From contig NZ_JALIEC010000003.1 in assembly GCF_022867865.1 (NCBI RefSeq), positions 372,001 to 436,000 on the forward strand: a DNA stretch of 64,000 nucleotides, given 5' to 3'. The stretch comes from Phaeobacter sp. J2-8. GTDB lineage: Bacteria; Pseudomonadota; Alphaproteobacteria; Rhodobacterales; Rhodobacteraceae. The translations under genes were made by a program, and so were the position numbers. Positions 49,738 through 58,542 of the stretch are shown here, piece by piece. Position 1 is the stretch's first letter, and every line of letters begins with the position of its first letter. The notes under the pieces were generated by a model, which saw only the letters and a list, made by a program, of their open reading frames with translations, searched no databases and had not been told where the DNA came from.

Positions 49738-50610
49738 TCAGCGCAGGCGACCTATTGTATAGCTGGGGTTGATGTTTTCGCTTTGAATATAATGGTTTAG
49801 GGCCGTTTCATCCGGGCTATGCGACGTTTTGGTTTCTTGTGCCGCCAACCCGCCGGAAATGAACAAGGAATCAATATCTTCGCCCATTGCGCCGTCGATG
49901 TCGGTATGGGGGCCGTCACCGATGGCAATGATCGCATTGTCTGCGACACCGGGGCGGATCTCGGCCAGACGGCGGCGCGCCAGATCATAGACCGGGGGAT
50001 GTGGCTTGCCGAAATAGAGGCTGGTGCCCCCCATTTCAGTATAAAGTGCCGCCACGGCCCCGGCGCAATATTCCCGGCTCTCGCCGCGATCAACGACGAT
50101 GTCGGGATTGGCGCAGAGCAGTTTCAGGCCTTTTTGCTTGGCAAACAACAGATCCGGGCGCAACACGGCGGGATCGGCCAGGGCGTCAAACGGGCCGGTA
50201 CAGACGATGCCGTCGGCCTCTTGCAGGGGCACGCGATTGATGGTGACCGGGTCCGAGATCAAATGCAGCGGTTGAAAGAACCGTCCGTCGCGCTGTTCGC
50301 CGATGTGATAGACGTTTGAACCAACCGCGCCGGTGAACATTGCGGCGCGGGCGCTGTCGCCGCTGGTGGCGATTGTGTCAAACGCATCATCCGGCACATT
50401 CATCTTTGCCAATTGTTCGGCGACCTCGTCACGCGGCCGCGGGGCGTTGGTCAAAAGCACCACGGTGCCGCCACGTGCGCGAAAGCCTTGCAGGGCGGCG
50501 ACGGCCTCGGGGAAAGCGTCGATGCCGTTGTGCACACACCCCCACAGGTCGACAAATGCCGCGTCGTAATGATCGGAGATCTCGGAAAAGGACTGGATGA
50601 TCTGGGTCAT
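49738..50610 (-). CDS. HAD-superfamily class IIA hydrolase (NagD-like)
   Basis: A 290-residue phosphatase-like protein. The motif normally DxDG is AFVDLWGCVHNG, as in the TIGR01459 subfamily; LLTNAPRP is motif II and IGDGPHTDIDGA motif IV. The C2 cap lies between about residues 85 and 195. Substrate unknown. Confidence 0.82.
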   Translation of the reverse strand: MTQIIQSFSEISDHYDAAFVDLWGCVHNGIDAFPEAVAALQGFRARGGTVVLLTNAPRPRDEVAEQLAKMNVPDDAFDTIATSGDSARAAMFTGAVGSNVYHIGEQRDGRFFQPLHLISDPVTINRVPLQEADGIVCTGPFDALADPAVLRPDLLFAKQKGLKLLCANPDIVVDRGESREYCAGAVAALYTEMGGTSLYFGKPHPPVYDLARRRLAEIRPGVADNAIIAIGDGPHTDIDGAMGEDIDSLFISGGLAAQETKTSHSPDETALNHYIQSENINPSYTIGRLR

Positions 50611-50937
50611 GAATGCCTCGCATGTCGGTGTGGCTCAGGTGTACGACATGCGGGGCTGGGGTCAACGGGTCAATAGCCGGGGGTGCAATGGCATGCACCG
50701 CCCGGTGTTCTGTGATCACCTTCACGGCGCCTGCCACATGGCGAGGTCAAGTGCCGCCGTTTAGGTCCAGCGGGGGGGCGGTTCCGCGGACCTGGGCGAT
50801 CATCACGCTGTCATTGCCCGTGGTCACGCCCAAGTTCGGATCGCCCTGAGAGGCAAAGATCCCGGCCCTGTGGTTTCCTTGACTGTAGTCGGGGTGGAAG
50901 GGCCGGGAATTGCGTATTTCAGGAAGAGAAGAAGGGT
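50611..50937. other. Gene-free spacer between HAD hydrolase and fahA
   Basis: No convincing gene on either strand, no T-run terminator and no clear palindrome. The minus-strand promoter of the HAD gene should lie at its left end. Confidence 0.5.
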
Positions 50938-52194
50938 CTATCGCGCGTAAGGGTCGGCCAGCGCGGGCAAGATCCGGCCTGTGCAGGCGCCAAAGCCGAT
51001 TTGATATCCGTCGCCCCGTGCCACGCCGGACAGGGTCAGGGTATCGCCGTCTTCGAGGAAGGTGCGGGTCTCTTCGTTGTCGAGTGTCAGCGGCTCCTTG
51101 CCACCCCAGCTGAGTTCCAGAAGAGAGCCGCGCTGATGTTTTTCCGGGCCGGAAATCGTGCCAGAGCCAAGCAGGTCGCCAGAGTTCATCGGGCAGCCCG
51201 AGGTGGTGTGATGCGCCAGTTGCTGGGCGGCGGAATAATACATCACGTTGTAATTGGTCTCGGCGATGGTGGTCGGCGCTTTGCCCGCCGGGGCAAGCGT
51301 CACCGACAGGTCGATGTCATAAAGCATCGGGCCCGCGTCGCGCAGGTGCGGCAGCAGCTCTTGTTCCCGTGCAGGCGTGTCACAGCGGAAAGGTTCCAGC
51401 GCCGCTTTGGTCACGATCCAGGGCGACAGGGTGGTTGCGGTTGCCTTGGCCTGGAACGGCCCAAGCGGTTGGTATTCCCAGGCTTGGATGTCACGTGCGG
51501 ACCAGTCGTTCAGCAGCACATAGCCAAAGATCATGTCGTCAGCTTCGCGGACGGTGACCGGGCGGTCGGAGGGTGTGCCGACAATGGCCCCCATTTCCAG
51601 TTCCAGATCGAAGCGGGCACAGGGGGCAAAGCGCGGCAGGGCGTCGTTCGGGCCTTTCAACTGTCCCCAGGGGCGGCGCACATCGGTGCCGGACACCACA
51701 ACCGAAGACGCGCGCCCGTTATAGCCAATGGGAATATGCAGCCAGTTCGGGGGCAGGGCGTTTTCCGCCCCACGGAACATCGTGCCGACATTGGTGGCAT
51801 GGTGGCGGCCGGCATAGAAATCGGTGTATTCGCTGATCAGGAACGGCAGATGCATTTCTGCGGCATCCATGTCGATCAGAAAGGGTTCCACCGTGGCGCG
51901 GACGTCGCTGCCGGCAATGAACAGCCCGGTCAGGGTGTTGCGCAACCGGTCCCAGACGTCTGAACCAGCCTCCAGCACTTCGTTCCAGAACGGCACGTCG
52001 AACAGCGGCTCTTTGCCGAAGTTCAGCAAGCCGACCTCTTCTGCTGCGCGGCAGTCAAAGATCTTGTCGCCGATCGCCACGCCACAGCGCGGCTCGCCCC
52101 CGCCAACCGAAAAGACACCATAGGGCAGGTTGTTCAGCGGAAATTGCGTATCGGGGGCATTGGCGCTTTCGACCCAGCTTTTCATCAGCGGCAT
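50938..52194 (-). CDS. fahA: Fumarylacetoacetase
   Basis: 418 residues, full length. An SH3-like N-terminal domain is followed by the FAH fold with DFYAGRHHATNVGTMFRG, DLELEMGAIVG and NDWSARDIQAWEY. It splits fumarylacetoacetate into fumarate and acetoacetate, the last step of tyrosine/homogentisate breakdown. It is the last gene of the hmgA-maiA-fahA operon. Confidence 0.95.
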   Translation of the reverse strand: MPLMKSWVESANAPDTQFPLNNLPYGVFSVGGGEPRCGVAIGDKIFDCRAAEEVGLLNFGKEPLFDVPFWNEVLEAGSDVWDRLRNTLTGLFIAGSDVRATVEPFLIDMDAAEMHLPFLISEYTDFYAGRHHATNVGTMFRGAENALPPNWLHIPIGYNGRASSVVVSGTDVRRPWGQLKGPNDALPRFAPCARFDLELEMGAIVGTPSDRPVTVREADDMIFGYVLLNDWSARDIQAWEYQPLGPFQAKATATTLSPWIVTKAALEPFRCDTPAREQELLPHLRDAGPMLYDIDLSVTLAPAGKAPTTIAETNYNVMYYSAAQQLAHHTTSGCPMNSGDLLGSGTISGPEKHQRGSLLELSWGGKEPLTLDNEETRTFLEDGDTLTLSGVARGDGYQIGFGACTGRILPALADPYAR

Positions 52195-52272
52195 GTGGTT
52201 TCCTTTGTTAAGTACTGCGCGGGATGCGCATCGCCTTTGCGTCAGGCGGTTATTTGTCAGGTAGCAGTTTTG

Positions 52273-52917
52273 TCAGGTGGCAACTTTTGCTGCCGCGTCA
52301 GGCTGGCGCTCGGGCATGGCGCTGGCGATAGCGTCAATCTGCTGGCAGCGGGCATCAATGTCGATCAGACGCCCGAAAGGGGCCAGATCACATTGCCAGC
52401 GGCGGGCGTTATAGAGCTGGCCAACAAGGCAAAGATCCGCAAGCCCGGGGCTGTCGCCGAAACAAAAGGCGGTGTCGGGGCGGATCAGATGTTGAAAGGC
52501 GGTGAAGCCCTCGGTCATCCAGTGGTTCATCCAAGCGACCGCATCGTCCTGGGAATGGCCCAGGGATTTCAGGTGGCTTACGACCTTCAGATTGTTGACC
52601 GGATGGATATCCAGCGCGATTTGATCGGCTGCGGCACGGACCTTGGCCCGCGCGATTGGATCAGCCGGCAGGAGTGCCGGTTCGGGATAGCGGGTTTCAA
52701 GATAGTCGAGTATCGCCATGCTTTGCGTCAACACGGTGCCATCATCCAGCACCAGCGTTGGCACGCCTTTGCCCGGGTTCAGCGTCTGGTACGACTCGTG
52801 CCTTTGGTCGCCTGCGACCAGGTCAACCGGCACGATGTCATAGTCCACCGATTTCAGGTTCATCGCCGCGCGGACCCGCAGCGACGTGGTGGATCGCCAA
52901 TATGAGTATAGCTTCAT
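52273..52917 (-). CDS. maiA: Maleylacetoacetate isomerase (zeta-class GST)
   Basis: 214 residues. The glutathione-site motif reads YWRSTTSLRVR where the family commonly has SSCSWRVR, so the active-site Cys is replaced by Thr/Ser. Pathway context (between hmgA and fahA) supports the call. Its ATG overlaps the stop of the small upstream gene (ATGA). Confidence 0.9.
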   Translation of the reverse strand: MKLYSYWRSTTSLRVRAAMNLKSVDYDIVPVDLVAGDQRHESYQTLNPGKGVPTLVLDDGTVLTQSMAILDYLETRYPEPALLPADPIARAKVRAAADQIALDIHPVNNLKVVSHLKSLGHSQDDAVAWMNHWMTEGFTAFQHLIRPDTAFCFGDSPGLADLCLVGQLYNARRWQCDLAPFGRLIDIDARCQQIDAIASAMPERQPDAAAKVAT

Positions 52918-53066
52918 GTTTTGTCGCTTTCATCACGGGATTGTTCAACACGGGCTTTTTCGTCACGGGCCTCGCGGCGGCGTTGCAGAACAACCGCCAC
53001 GATCAGCCCGCCAAAGAGCAGCAGGATCGGCAAGATCACCACAAGTTTCAGGGACGCGCCAGTCAT
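52914..53066 (-). CDS. Small single-pass membrane protein of 50 residues
   Basis: An uncharacterised protein, too short for most gene callers. Residues 7-27 (KLVVILPILLLFGGLIVAVV) form one membrane helix, followed by a highly charged cytoplasmic tail (QRRREARDEKARVEQSRDES). GAGG lies five bases before its ATG, it starts 24 bases after hmgA, and its stop overlaps the maiA start by four bases. All of this argues for a real, translationally coupled gene. It may help place or regulate the pathway at the membrane; no function is known to me. Confidence 0.72.
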   Translation of the reverse strand: MTGASLKLVVILPILLLFGGLIVAVVLQRRREARDEKARVEQSRDESDKT

Positions 53067-53090
53067 CTTTGCCTCACTGCCAGTGCCGAC

Positions 53091-54464
53091 CTATTTCTTG
53101 CCCGGCGTGCCATCGAATTTCTTATCCAGATCACTCCAGCAATCAATATAATCATCTTGCAGCGGGGCCTCTTGCGCGGCAAAGGCGGTCAGATGCTGGG
53201 GGAACCGGGTTTCGAACATGAACGACATGGTATTGTCGAGCTTCTCTGGTTGCAAATCGGCGTTTGACGCGCCTTCAAAGGCATTGCGATCCGGGCCGTG
53301 CGGCAACATCATATTGTGGAGCGACATGCCGCCGGGCACGAAGCCCTGGGGTTTGGCATCGTATTGGCCGTAAATATTGCCCATGAGTTCCGACATGATG
53401 TTTTTGTGATACCACGGCGGGCGGAAGGTGTCCTCCATCGTCATCCAGCGTTCGCGGAACAGGACAAAGTCGATATTGGCGGTGCCTTCGACGCCGGACG
53501 GGGCGGTCAATACGGTAAAGATCGACGGATCGGGGTGATCGAACAGGATCGCGCCAATCGGGCAATAGTCGCTGAGGTCGTATTTCACCGGGGCATAATT
53601 GCCATGCCAGGCCACCACATCCAGCGGGGAATGACCGATGCTGGTTTGATGGAATTGGCCGCACCATTTGACGGTGACTGTTGATGGCGTTTCGCGGTCC
53701 TCGAATGCGGCAATCGGGGTTTTGAAATCGCGGCGGTTGGCCATGCAATTGGCCCCGATCGGGCCGCGGCCGGGCAGGTCGTATTTCTGACCATAGTTTT
53801 CGCAGACAAATCCGCGCGCCGGGCCTTCGACGACCTCGACCCGATAGACAAGCCCACGCGGAAGGATGGCGATTTCACCCGGCGCAAGGTCGATAATCCC
53901 CAGTTCTGTGTAGAACCGCAGCTTGCCCTGTTGTGGCACGACAAGAAGTTCGCTGTCCGCCGAATAGAAATAGGAATCCTGCATGGACTCGGTGACCAGA
54001 TAGATATGGCTGGCCATGCCGACCTGGGTGTTCACGTCGCCGGCCGTGGTCATGGTGCGCATTCCGGTGATCCAGGTCAGCGGTTGATCGCTGTTGGGCA
54101 CCGGATCCCAGCGGTATTGGCCAAGCGACACCACATCCGACACCACATGCGGGGCGGTTTTCCAGTAGGGCACGTCGATCTTTTCAAACCGATGGCTGTG
54201 TTTGACAGAGGGGCGGATGCGATAACACCAGGTGCGTTCGTTCTGGTGGCTGGGCGCGGTAAAGGCCGTTCCCGAAAGCTGCTCACCATAAAGCCCATAG
54301 TTGCATTTCTGCGGGCTGTTGCGCCCCTGGGGCAAGGCACCGGGCAGGGCCTCGGTTTCGAAGTCATTGCCAAAACCGGGCATATAGCCGGGTGTCGTGC
54401 CAACCGGTGTCTGGGCCTGGGTCATGGGGCGGTTCATTGTCGGGGTGACTGGGGAATTTGTCAT
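53091..54464 (-). CDS. hmgA: Homogentisate 1,2-dioxygenase
   Basis: 457 residues. The iron site is in the segment [14 protein letters not shown] (His and Glu) and in [10 protein letters not shown]. It opens the homogentisate ring to maleylacetoacetate. The ATG at 54464 follows AGGAGGACACGTG; the frame extends 51 bases upstream into the promoter and is not likely translated. First gene of the operon with the small protein, maiA and fahA. Confidence 0.96.
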   Translation of the reverse strand: MTNSPVTPTMNRPMTQAQTPVGTTPGYMPGFGNDFETEALPGALPQGRNSPQKCNYGLYGEQLSGTAFTAPSHQNERTWCYRIRPSVKHSHRFEKIDVPYWKTAPHVVSDVVSLGQYRWDPVPNSDQPLTWITGMRTMTTAGDVNTQVGMASHIYLVTESMQDSYFYSADSELLVVPQQGKLRFYTELGIIDLAPGEIAILPRGLVYRVEVVEGPARGFVCENYGQKYDLPGRGPIGANCMANRRDFKTPIAAFEDRETPSTVTVKWCGQFHQTSIGHSPLDVVAWHGNYAPVKYDLSDYCPIGAILFDHPDPSIFTVLTAPSGVEGTANIDFVLFRERWMTMEDTFRPPWYHKNIMSELMGNIYGQYDAKPQGFVPGGMSLHNMMLPHGPDRNAFEGASNADLQPEKLDNTMSFMFETRFPQHLTAFAAQEAPLQDDYIDCWSDLDKKFDGTPGKK

Positions 54465-54486
54465 CACGTGTCCTCCTGCTGAGAGA

Positions 54487-54525
54487 GAAATAATAGTTGA
54501 ATTTGTAACTAACAACGATTATCCT
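54487..54525. promoter_or_regulatory. Face-to-face hmgA and marR promoters under one MarR-type operator
   Basis: On the plus strand TTGAAT-N17-TATCCT (54497-54525) drives marR. On the minus strand TTGTTA-N17-TATTTC (54515 down to 54487) drives hmgA. The inverted repeat TAATAGTTG-N13-CAACGATTA (54491-54521, one mismatch) spans both. Binding would shut both genes, the usual MarR design. The plus-strand start is predicted at or next to the marR ATG. Confidence 0.75.
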
Positions 54526-54532
54526 TCGCGAT

Positions 54533-54997
54533 ATGACAAATAATAGCGCATCAGATGGCGGGTTCGATTTGAACCTGTTCCTGCCCTATCTGCTGAATCA
54601 GGCGGCCGAGGTGTCGTCGTTGGGATTTCAGAAGGTGTACAAAGACCGCTACGGGATGCTGGTGACCGATTGGCGGGTGTTCTTTCATCTTGGGGTCTAT
54701 GGCCGGATGACGGCGCGGGATATCGGGCGGTTGGCCAATATCCACAAGACCAAGGTCAGCCGCGCTGTTGCCAGGTTGGAGGCGCGGCGCTTTCTGATCC
54801 GTCAGGAGGATGACGCAGATCGGCGGGTGGAACATCTGATGCTGACCCCAATGGGGCAGGCGGCCTATCGTGATCTGTATGGTGTTGCCGAGCAATATGA
54901 TGCGGCGCTGGTGGCCGGGCTTGACCCCGACGATGTTGTTGTGCTGCGCCGGGTCTTGCAACAGCTTGCCGGCCGGGCAACCAAAAGCAGGGTCTAG
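54533..54997 (+). CDS. MarR-family regulator, probable HmgR-type repressor
   Basis: A 154-residue winged-helix regulator. The recognition region is MTARDIGRLANIHKTKVSRAVARLE and the wing EDDADRRVEHLMLT. It is divergent from hmgA across 68 bases that hold a matching palindrome, so it likely represses homogentisate catabolism and responds to a pathway intermediate. No ribosome binding site is visible; the message may be leaderless. Confidence 0.85.
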   Translation: MTNNSASDGGFDLNLFLPYLLNQAAEVSSLGFQKVYKDRYGMLVTDWRVFFHLGVYGRMTARDIGRLANIHKTKVSRAVARLEARRFLIRQEDDADRRVEHLMLTPMGQAAYRDLYGVAEQYDAALVAGLDPDDVVVLRRVLQQLAGRATKSRV

Positions 54998-55086
54998 ACG
55001 GGCAATCGGCGTGTTCTGTCCCAAATGCTGGGCAGGATGGCAATCAAAGCTTGATTTGTTGCAGCGGGGCAGACACCCCTTGAGGT

Positions 55087-55146
55087 AGACCAAAGACAGG
55101 TGGCTCATAGACAGGCAGACCAAAGACAGGAGGGCCAAAGACAGGC
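55087..55146 (+). repeat. AGACAGG minisatellite
   Basis: GACCAAAGACAGG occurs twice, with variants TCATAGACAGG and GGCCAAAGACAGG, at irregular 14-18 base spacing. It lies in the 292-base gap between marR and the transglutaminase-like gene; no gene or terminator is visible around it. Confidence 0.7.
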
Positions 55147-55289
55147 GACCTGCGGCGTGCGGTTTACCGGTGTCTGAAATGCCAGGCCGACGGCCTTATC
55201 GCGCCAACTTGAAACCAACTGCCATTGGGTTACGTCCCCAAACGACCGCTGCGCCCGATTTTTTCAAACCTCCAATACGGAGCCCCGAT

Positions 55290-56081
55290 ATGTTGCTACA
55301 GATCAAGTCCTATCTGCATTATCGACTGTCGGCGGAAACCGATATTCTGCTGCAAATCGAGGCGGCGATCCTGCCGGATCAACGGATCATCGCCCCCTAT
55401 CTGCAACCCGGCCCGACCTTGCATTTCGCGCGCGTCAACGCCGAAAGTTCGGTGGGAGAGCGGATCTGGATGCGGGTGGCGGGTGATTTCACCTGCCAAT
55501 ACCGCGCGTCGGTCGAGGTCGATCGCGCCAACCCGGATCTCAATGCGCTGGCGTCGGTGCCGCCGCATCTTTTGCCGGGGGGCGTGGTGCAATATCTGAT
55601 GCCGTCACGCTATTGCCCGTCGGATCAATTCCAGAATTTCGTGATCGAGGAATTCGGCTCACTGTCGGGCGGGGCGCGGGTGATGGCAATTGCCGATTGG
55701 GTGGCACGCAACATCCGCTATGTGCCGGGGGCCAGCCACGCGGGGACAACCGCGCTGGACACATTTGTGCAACGTCAGGGCATTTGCCGGGATTTCGCCC
55801 ATGTGATGATTGCCATGGCGCGGGCCTCGACCATTCCGGCGCGGTTTGTCAGCGCCTATGCGCCGGGGGTCGAACCGCCCGATTTTCATGCCGTGGTCGA
55901 GGTGTTTCTGGATGGCGGCTGGCAGTTGTTTGATCCGACAGGCATGTCCACCGCCAGCACCATTGCCCGCATCGGCGTGGGGCTGGATGCGGCGGAAACC
56001 GCGTTTCTGACCAGCTACGGGCCTGCGGAATTGGTGACACAGACGGTTTCGGTGGTCGAAACCGCCGCCAGGAATGGCTAG
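55290..56081 (+). CDS. Transglutaminase-like family protein
   Basis: A 263-residue cytoplasmic protein. The Cys-His-Asp triad is in GICRDFAHV, PDFHAVVEVF and WQLFDPTG. The N-terminal 100 residues are the usual beta extension of bacterial transglutaminase-like proteins. These act as peptidases or amidases; the substrate is unknown. The ATG at 55290 with CGGAG upstream fits the family; an upstream in-frame ATG at 55170 does not. Confidence 0.82.
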   Translation: MLLQIKSYLHYRLSAETDILLQIEAAILPDQRIIAPYLQPGPTLHFARVNAESSVGERIWMRVAGDFTCQYRASVEVDRANPDLNALASVPPHLLPGGVVQYLMPSRYCPSDQFQNFVIEEFGSLSGGARVMAIADWVARNIRYVPGASHAGTTALDTFVQRQGICRDFAHVMIAMARASTIPARFVSAYAPGVEPPDFHAVVEVFLDGGWQLFDPTGMSTASTIARIGVGLDAAETAFLTSYGPAELVTQTVSVVETAARNG

Positions 56082-56086
56082 GCAAC

Positions 56087-56596
56087 ATGCAAAAAGACAC
56101 GCGCGCCGAGGGCGCAAAACTTCGTCCCGGGTTCTTGCGGGAAATGAAACGCGGCGAAGAGGCGGCGGTGGATGCGCTGTTGCACACGGCGTTCGGGCGC
56201 AAGACCGAAGCGCAGTTGATCGCGCAATTGCGCAAATCCGGTGCCATTGCGGGCGAAAGCGTCCTGCCGCTGGGCCGGGGTGTTGCCGGTTACTTCGCCC
56301 TGTCGATGATGGTCAAACCCAAGAGCTGGCTCTGTCTGGCGCCGGTGGCGATTGCCCCGGAGTGGCAGGGGCAGGGCTTTGGCCGCCGTATGCTTGGCAT
56401 GTTGTCGGGCTGGGCCGGGGCCAGCGGCGCGACGATCGTGGTGTTGGGCGATCCGGCATATTACGAGCGGTGCGGATTTTCACAGGCGCGGGCGGCGCGG
56501 CTGTCCTCGCCTTATCCGATTGCCCATACATTGTTGATGGCGCCGGGACAGGACATACCAGAGGCAGAATTGGTCTATCCTCGCGCGTTCGGCTGA
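56087..56596 (+). CDS. GNAT-family N-acetyltransferase (YhbS-like)
   Basis: 169 residues. The acetyl-CoA loop is APEWQGQGFGRRML and the C-terminal VLGDPAYYERCGF is the YhbS-type motif. It starts five bases after the transglutaminase-like gene, so the two are co-transcribed. Substrate unknown. Confidence 0.82.
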   Translation: MQKDTRAEGAKLRPGFLREMKRGEEAAVDALLHTAFGRKTEAQLIAQLRKSGAIAGESVLPLGRGVAGYFALSMMVKPKSWLCLAPVAIAPEWQGQGFGRRMLGMLSGWAGASGATIVVLGDPAYYERCGFSQARAARLSSPYPIAHTLLMAPGQDIPEAELVYPRAFG

Positions 56597-56678
56597 GGCT
56601 TTTCGCGCCTCTCATCCGCCCTGACAGGCGTCTTCGATTGTTCTTGTCAATCCGGCCGGGATCGGTGCAACTCTCTGC

Positions 56679-57604
56679 ATGTTTCAGGCCAAAACCCAAA
56701 ATCCCCCGCTTGCCATTCTTCTGATGCTTGGCGCGACGGTGTTCATCGCCAGTTCAACCGCCTTTGCCAAGGCGTTGGGCGCCGGCGCGATTGCCGGTTC
56801 CATGCATCCCTTGCAGGTCACATTCGGGCGGTTTCTGTTCGCGGGCCTGTTTTTCGCGGCATCGTTGGGGTGTCGCGGCTGAAATATACAAGGGTGCATT
56901 GGCGGCTTCATCTGCAACGCACCAGCTGTGGCTGGGGCGGGGTGACGTTGATGTTTGCCGCCGTGGCCGCGATCCCGCTGGCGGATGCAACGGCGATTTC
57001 CTTTCTCAACCCGGTGTTTGCAATGATCCTCGCGATCCCTTTGCTGGGGGAGCGGGTCGGCCCGGTGCGTTGGGCGGCGGCGGGGTTGGCCTTTGTCGGG
57101 GCATTGGTGCTGTTGCGGCCCGGAACCGGCGCGTTTCAGCCCGCCGCCTTGCTGGCGCTGGGCGCGGCGATGTTGCTGGGGCTGGAGGTGATCTTCATGA
57201 AGCGTCTGACCGGGCGAGAGGGGCCGTTGCAGGTGCTGTCGATCAACAACGCGATCGGCCTGGGCATCGCGACATTGGTGGTGCTGGTCTTTGGGCGCGG
57301 GGTCTGGGTCTGGCCCACGCTCGCGCAATGGGGCGGTATGGCGGGGGTTGGCCTGTCGATGGCCCTGGCCCAGAGTTGTTATCTGAATGCCGTGTCCCGC
57401 GCCGAGACCAGTTTTATCGTGCCGTTCAGCTATGGCACGTTGATTTTCGCCGCAGTGATTGATTTCGGCGTCTTTGGTGTGGTGCCGCGCCCAGTGTCGG
57501 CGCTGGGCGCAGCGATTATCATTGCCGGCGGCGCCTTGCTTGCATGGCGCGAGGGGCGGGCTGCCACCCGGCGGTCCGCAGCGGGGGCTGCCCCTAGGCC
57601 TTGA
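56679..57604 (+). CDS. EamA/DMT-family transporter, frameshifted
   Basis: The first 66 residues (MFQAKTQNPPLAILLMLGAT...) are in one frame that stops at 56882. The remaining part (VSRLKYTRVHWRLHL..., eight or so membrane segments, second EamA domain) is in the frame ending at 57604. Adding one G to GGGG at 56867-56870 joins them into a normal protein of about 308 residues. It overlaps the convergent ABC permease gene by 11 bases. Confidence 0.78.
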
Positions 57605-58421
57605 GCCGCGTGCCGCGCCGGAACATGGTCCAGCCGATAAACCCCACCGCAAGAACCGAAACGATGGACACCGCCAGCCCCAACCAGGGCGACGAATCAG
57701 AGACCCCGACCATGCCATAGCGCACACCGTCGATCAGATAGAACATCGGGTTGATATGGGTGATCTCGCGCAGTACCGGCGGCAGGGCCTGAACCGAATA
57801 AAACGTACCGGACAAAAAGGCCAAGGGCGTCACGATGAAATTGGTGATCGCCGCCATTTGATCGAATTTCTGTGCCACGATGCCGGCAATAATGCCCAAG
57901 CCCGCCAGAAACGCCGCGCCCAGGATGACAAACACCAGCATCCAGACCGGATGGGCAATGCCAATCCCGAGGAACAGCACCAGACAGGTCGCAATGACAA
58001 TTGCCACCACAACCCCACGCGCCACGCCACCCGCCAGATAGCCGATCACCAGCTCCAGCGGCGACAGCGGCGGCATCAGCGTATCCACAATATTGCCCTG
58101 TACCTTTGAAATCATGATCGAGGACGAGGCATTGGCAAAGGCGTTCTGGATCACCGTCATCATCAGGATGCCGGGGGCAATGAAATGGGTGAACGGCACC
58201 CCCATGACATCGCCGCGCCGTGGGCCGATGGCGATGGAAAAGATCAACAGAAACAGACCGGCGGTCACCAGCGGCGCCAACAAGGTCTGGGTCCAGACGG
58301 CAAGGAATCGCTGAACCTCGCGCTGGCACAACGTGAACAGTCCAAGCCAGTTCACCGCGCCAAAGCGCCGACCGCCCATGTCCAGTACGGTGCTTTCGGG
58401 TGTGTGCCCTGTTTCGCCCAT
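57594..58421 (-). CDS. ABC-2 type transporter permease
   Basis: 275 residues with six membrane segments and the ABC-2 signature ITNFIVTPLAFLSGTFYSVQALP near residue 200. It is the membrane part of an exporter such as NodJ or DrrB relatives. The partner ATPase is not in the window nearby, which is unusual, as these are normally adjacent. Confidence 0.85.
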   Translation of the reverse strand: MGETGHTPESTVLDMGGRRFGAVNWLGLFTLCQREVQRFLAVWTQTLLAPLVTAGLFLLIFSIAIGPRRGDVMGVPFTHFIAPGILMMTVIQNAFANASSSIMISKVQGNIVDTLMPPLSPLELVIGYLAGGVARGVVVAIVIATCLVLFLGIGIAHPVWMLVFVILGAAFLAGLGIIAGIVAQKFDQMAAITNFIVTPLAFLSGTFYSVQALPPVLREITHINPMFYLIDGVRYGMVGVSDSSPWLGLAVSIVSVLAVGFIGWTMFRRGTRLKA

Positions 58422-58424
58422 GTT

Positions 58425-58477
58425 GATTCTCCCTTACCGATTCGCGGCCTTGTAACTCAGCCACGAGTGACTAGAAT
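58425..58477 (+). promoter_or_regulatory. gcrA promoter with two GANTC sites
   Basis: TTGTAA-N16-TAGAAT (58450-58477) is a plausible promoter. GATTC occurs at 58425-58429 and 58439-58443, just upstream. GANTC is the CcrM methylation site recognised by GcrA, so methylation-linked self-control is possible. Confidence 0.55.
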
Positions 58478-58501
58478 AGGAGCTTGACCGAAATTCCAAG
58501 G

Positions 58502-58526
58502 GCAGCCCGTACATGAGGCTGCTTTT
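58502..58526 (+). promoter_or_regulatory. Hairpin with T-run in the gcrA leader
   Basis: GCAGCC-CGTACATGA-GGCTGC followed by TTTT lies between the promoter and the ribosome binding site. It has the shape of a weak attenuator. Confidence 0.45.
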
Positions 58527-58542
58527 CTCGTAAGGATACCCG

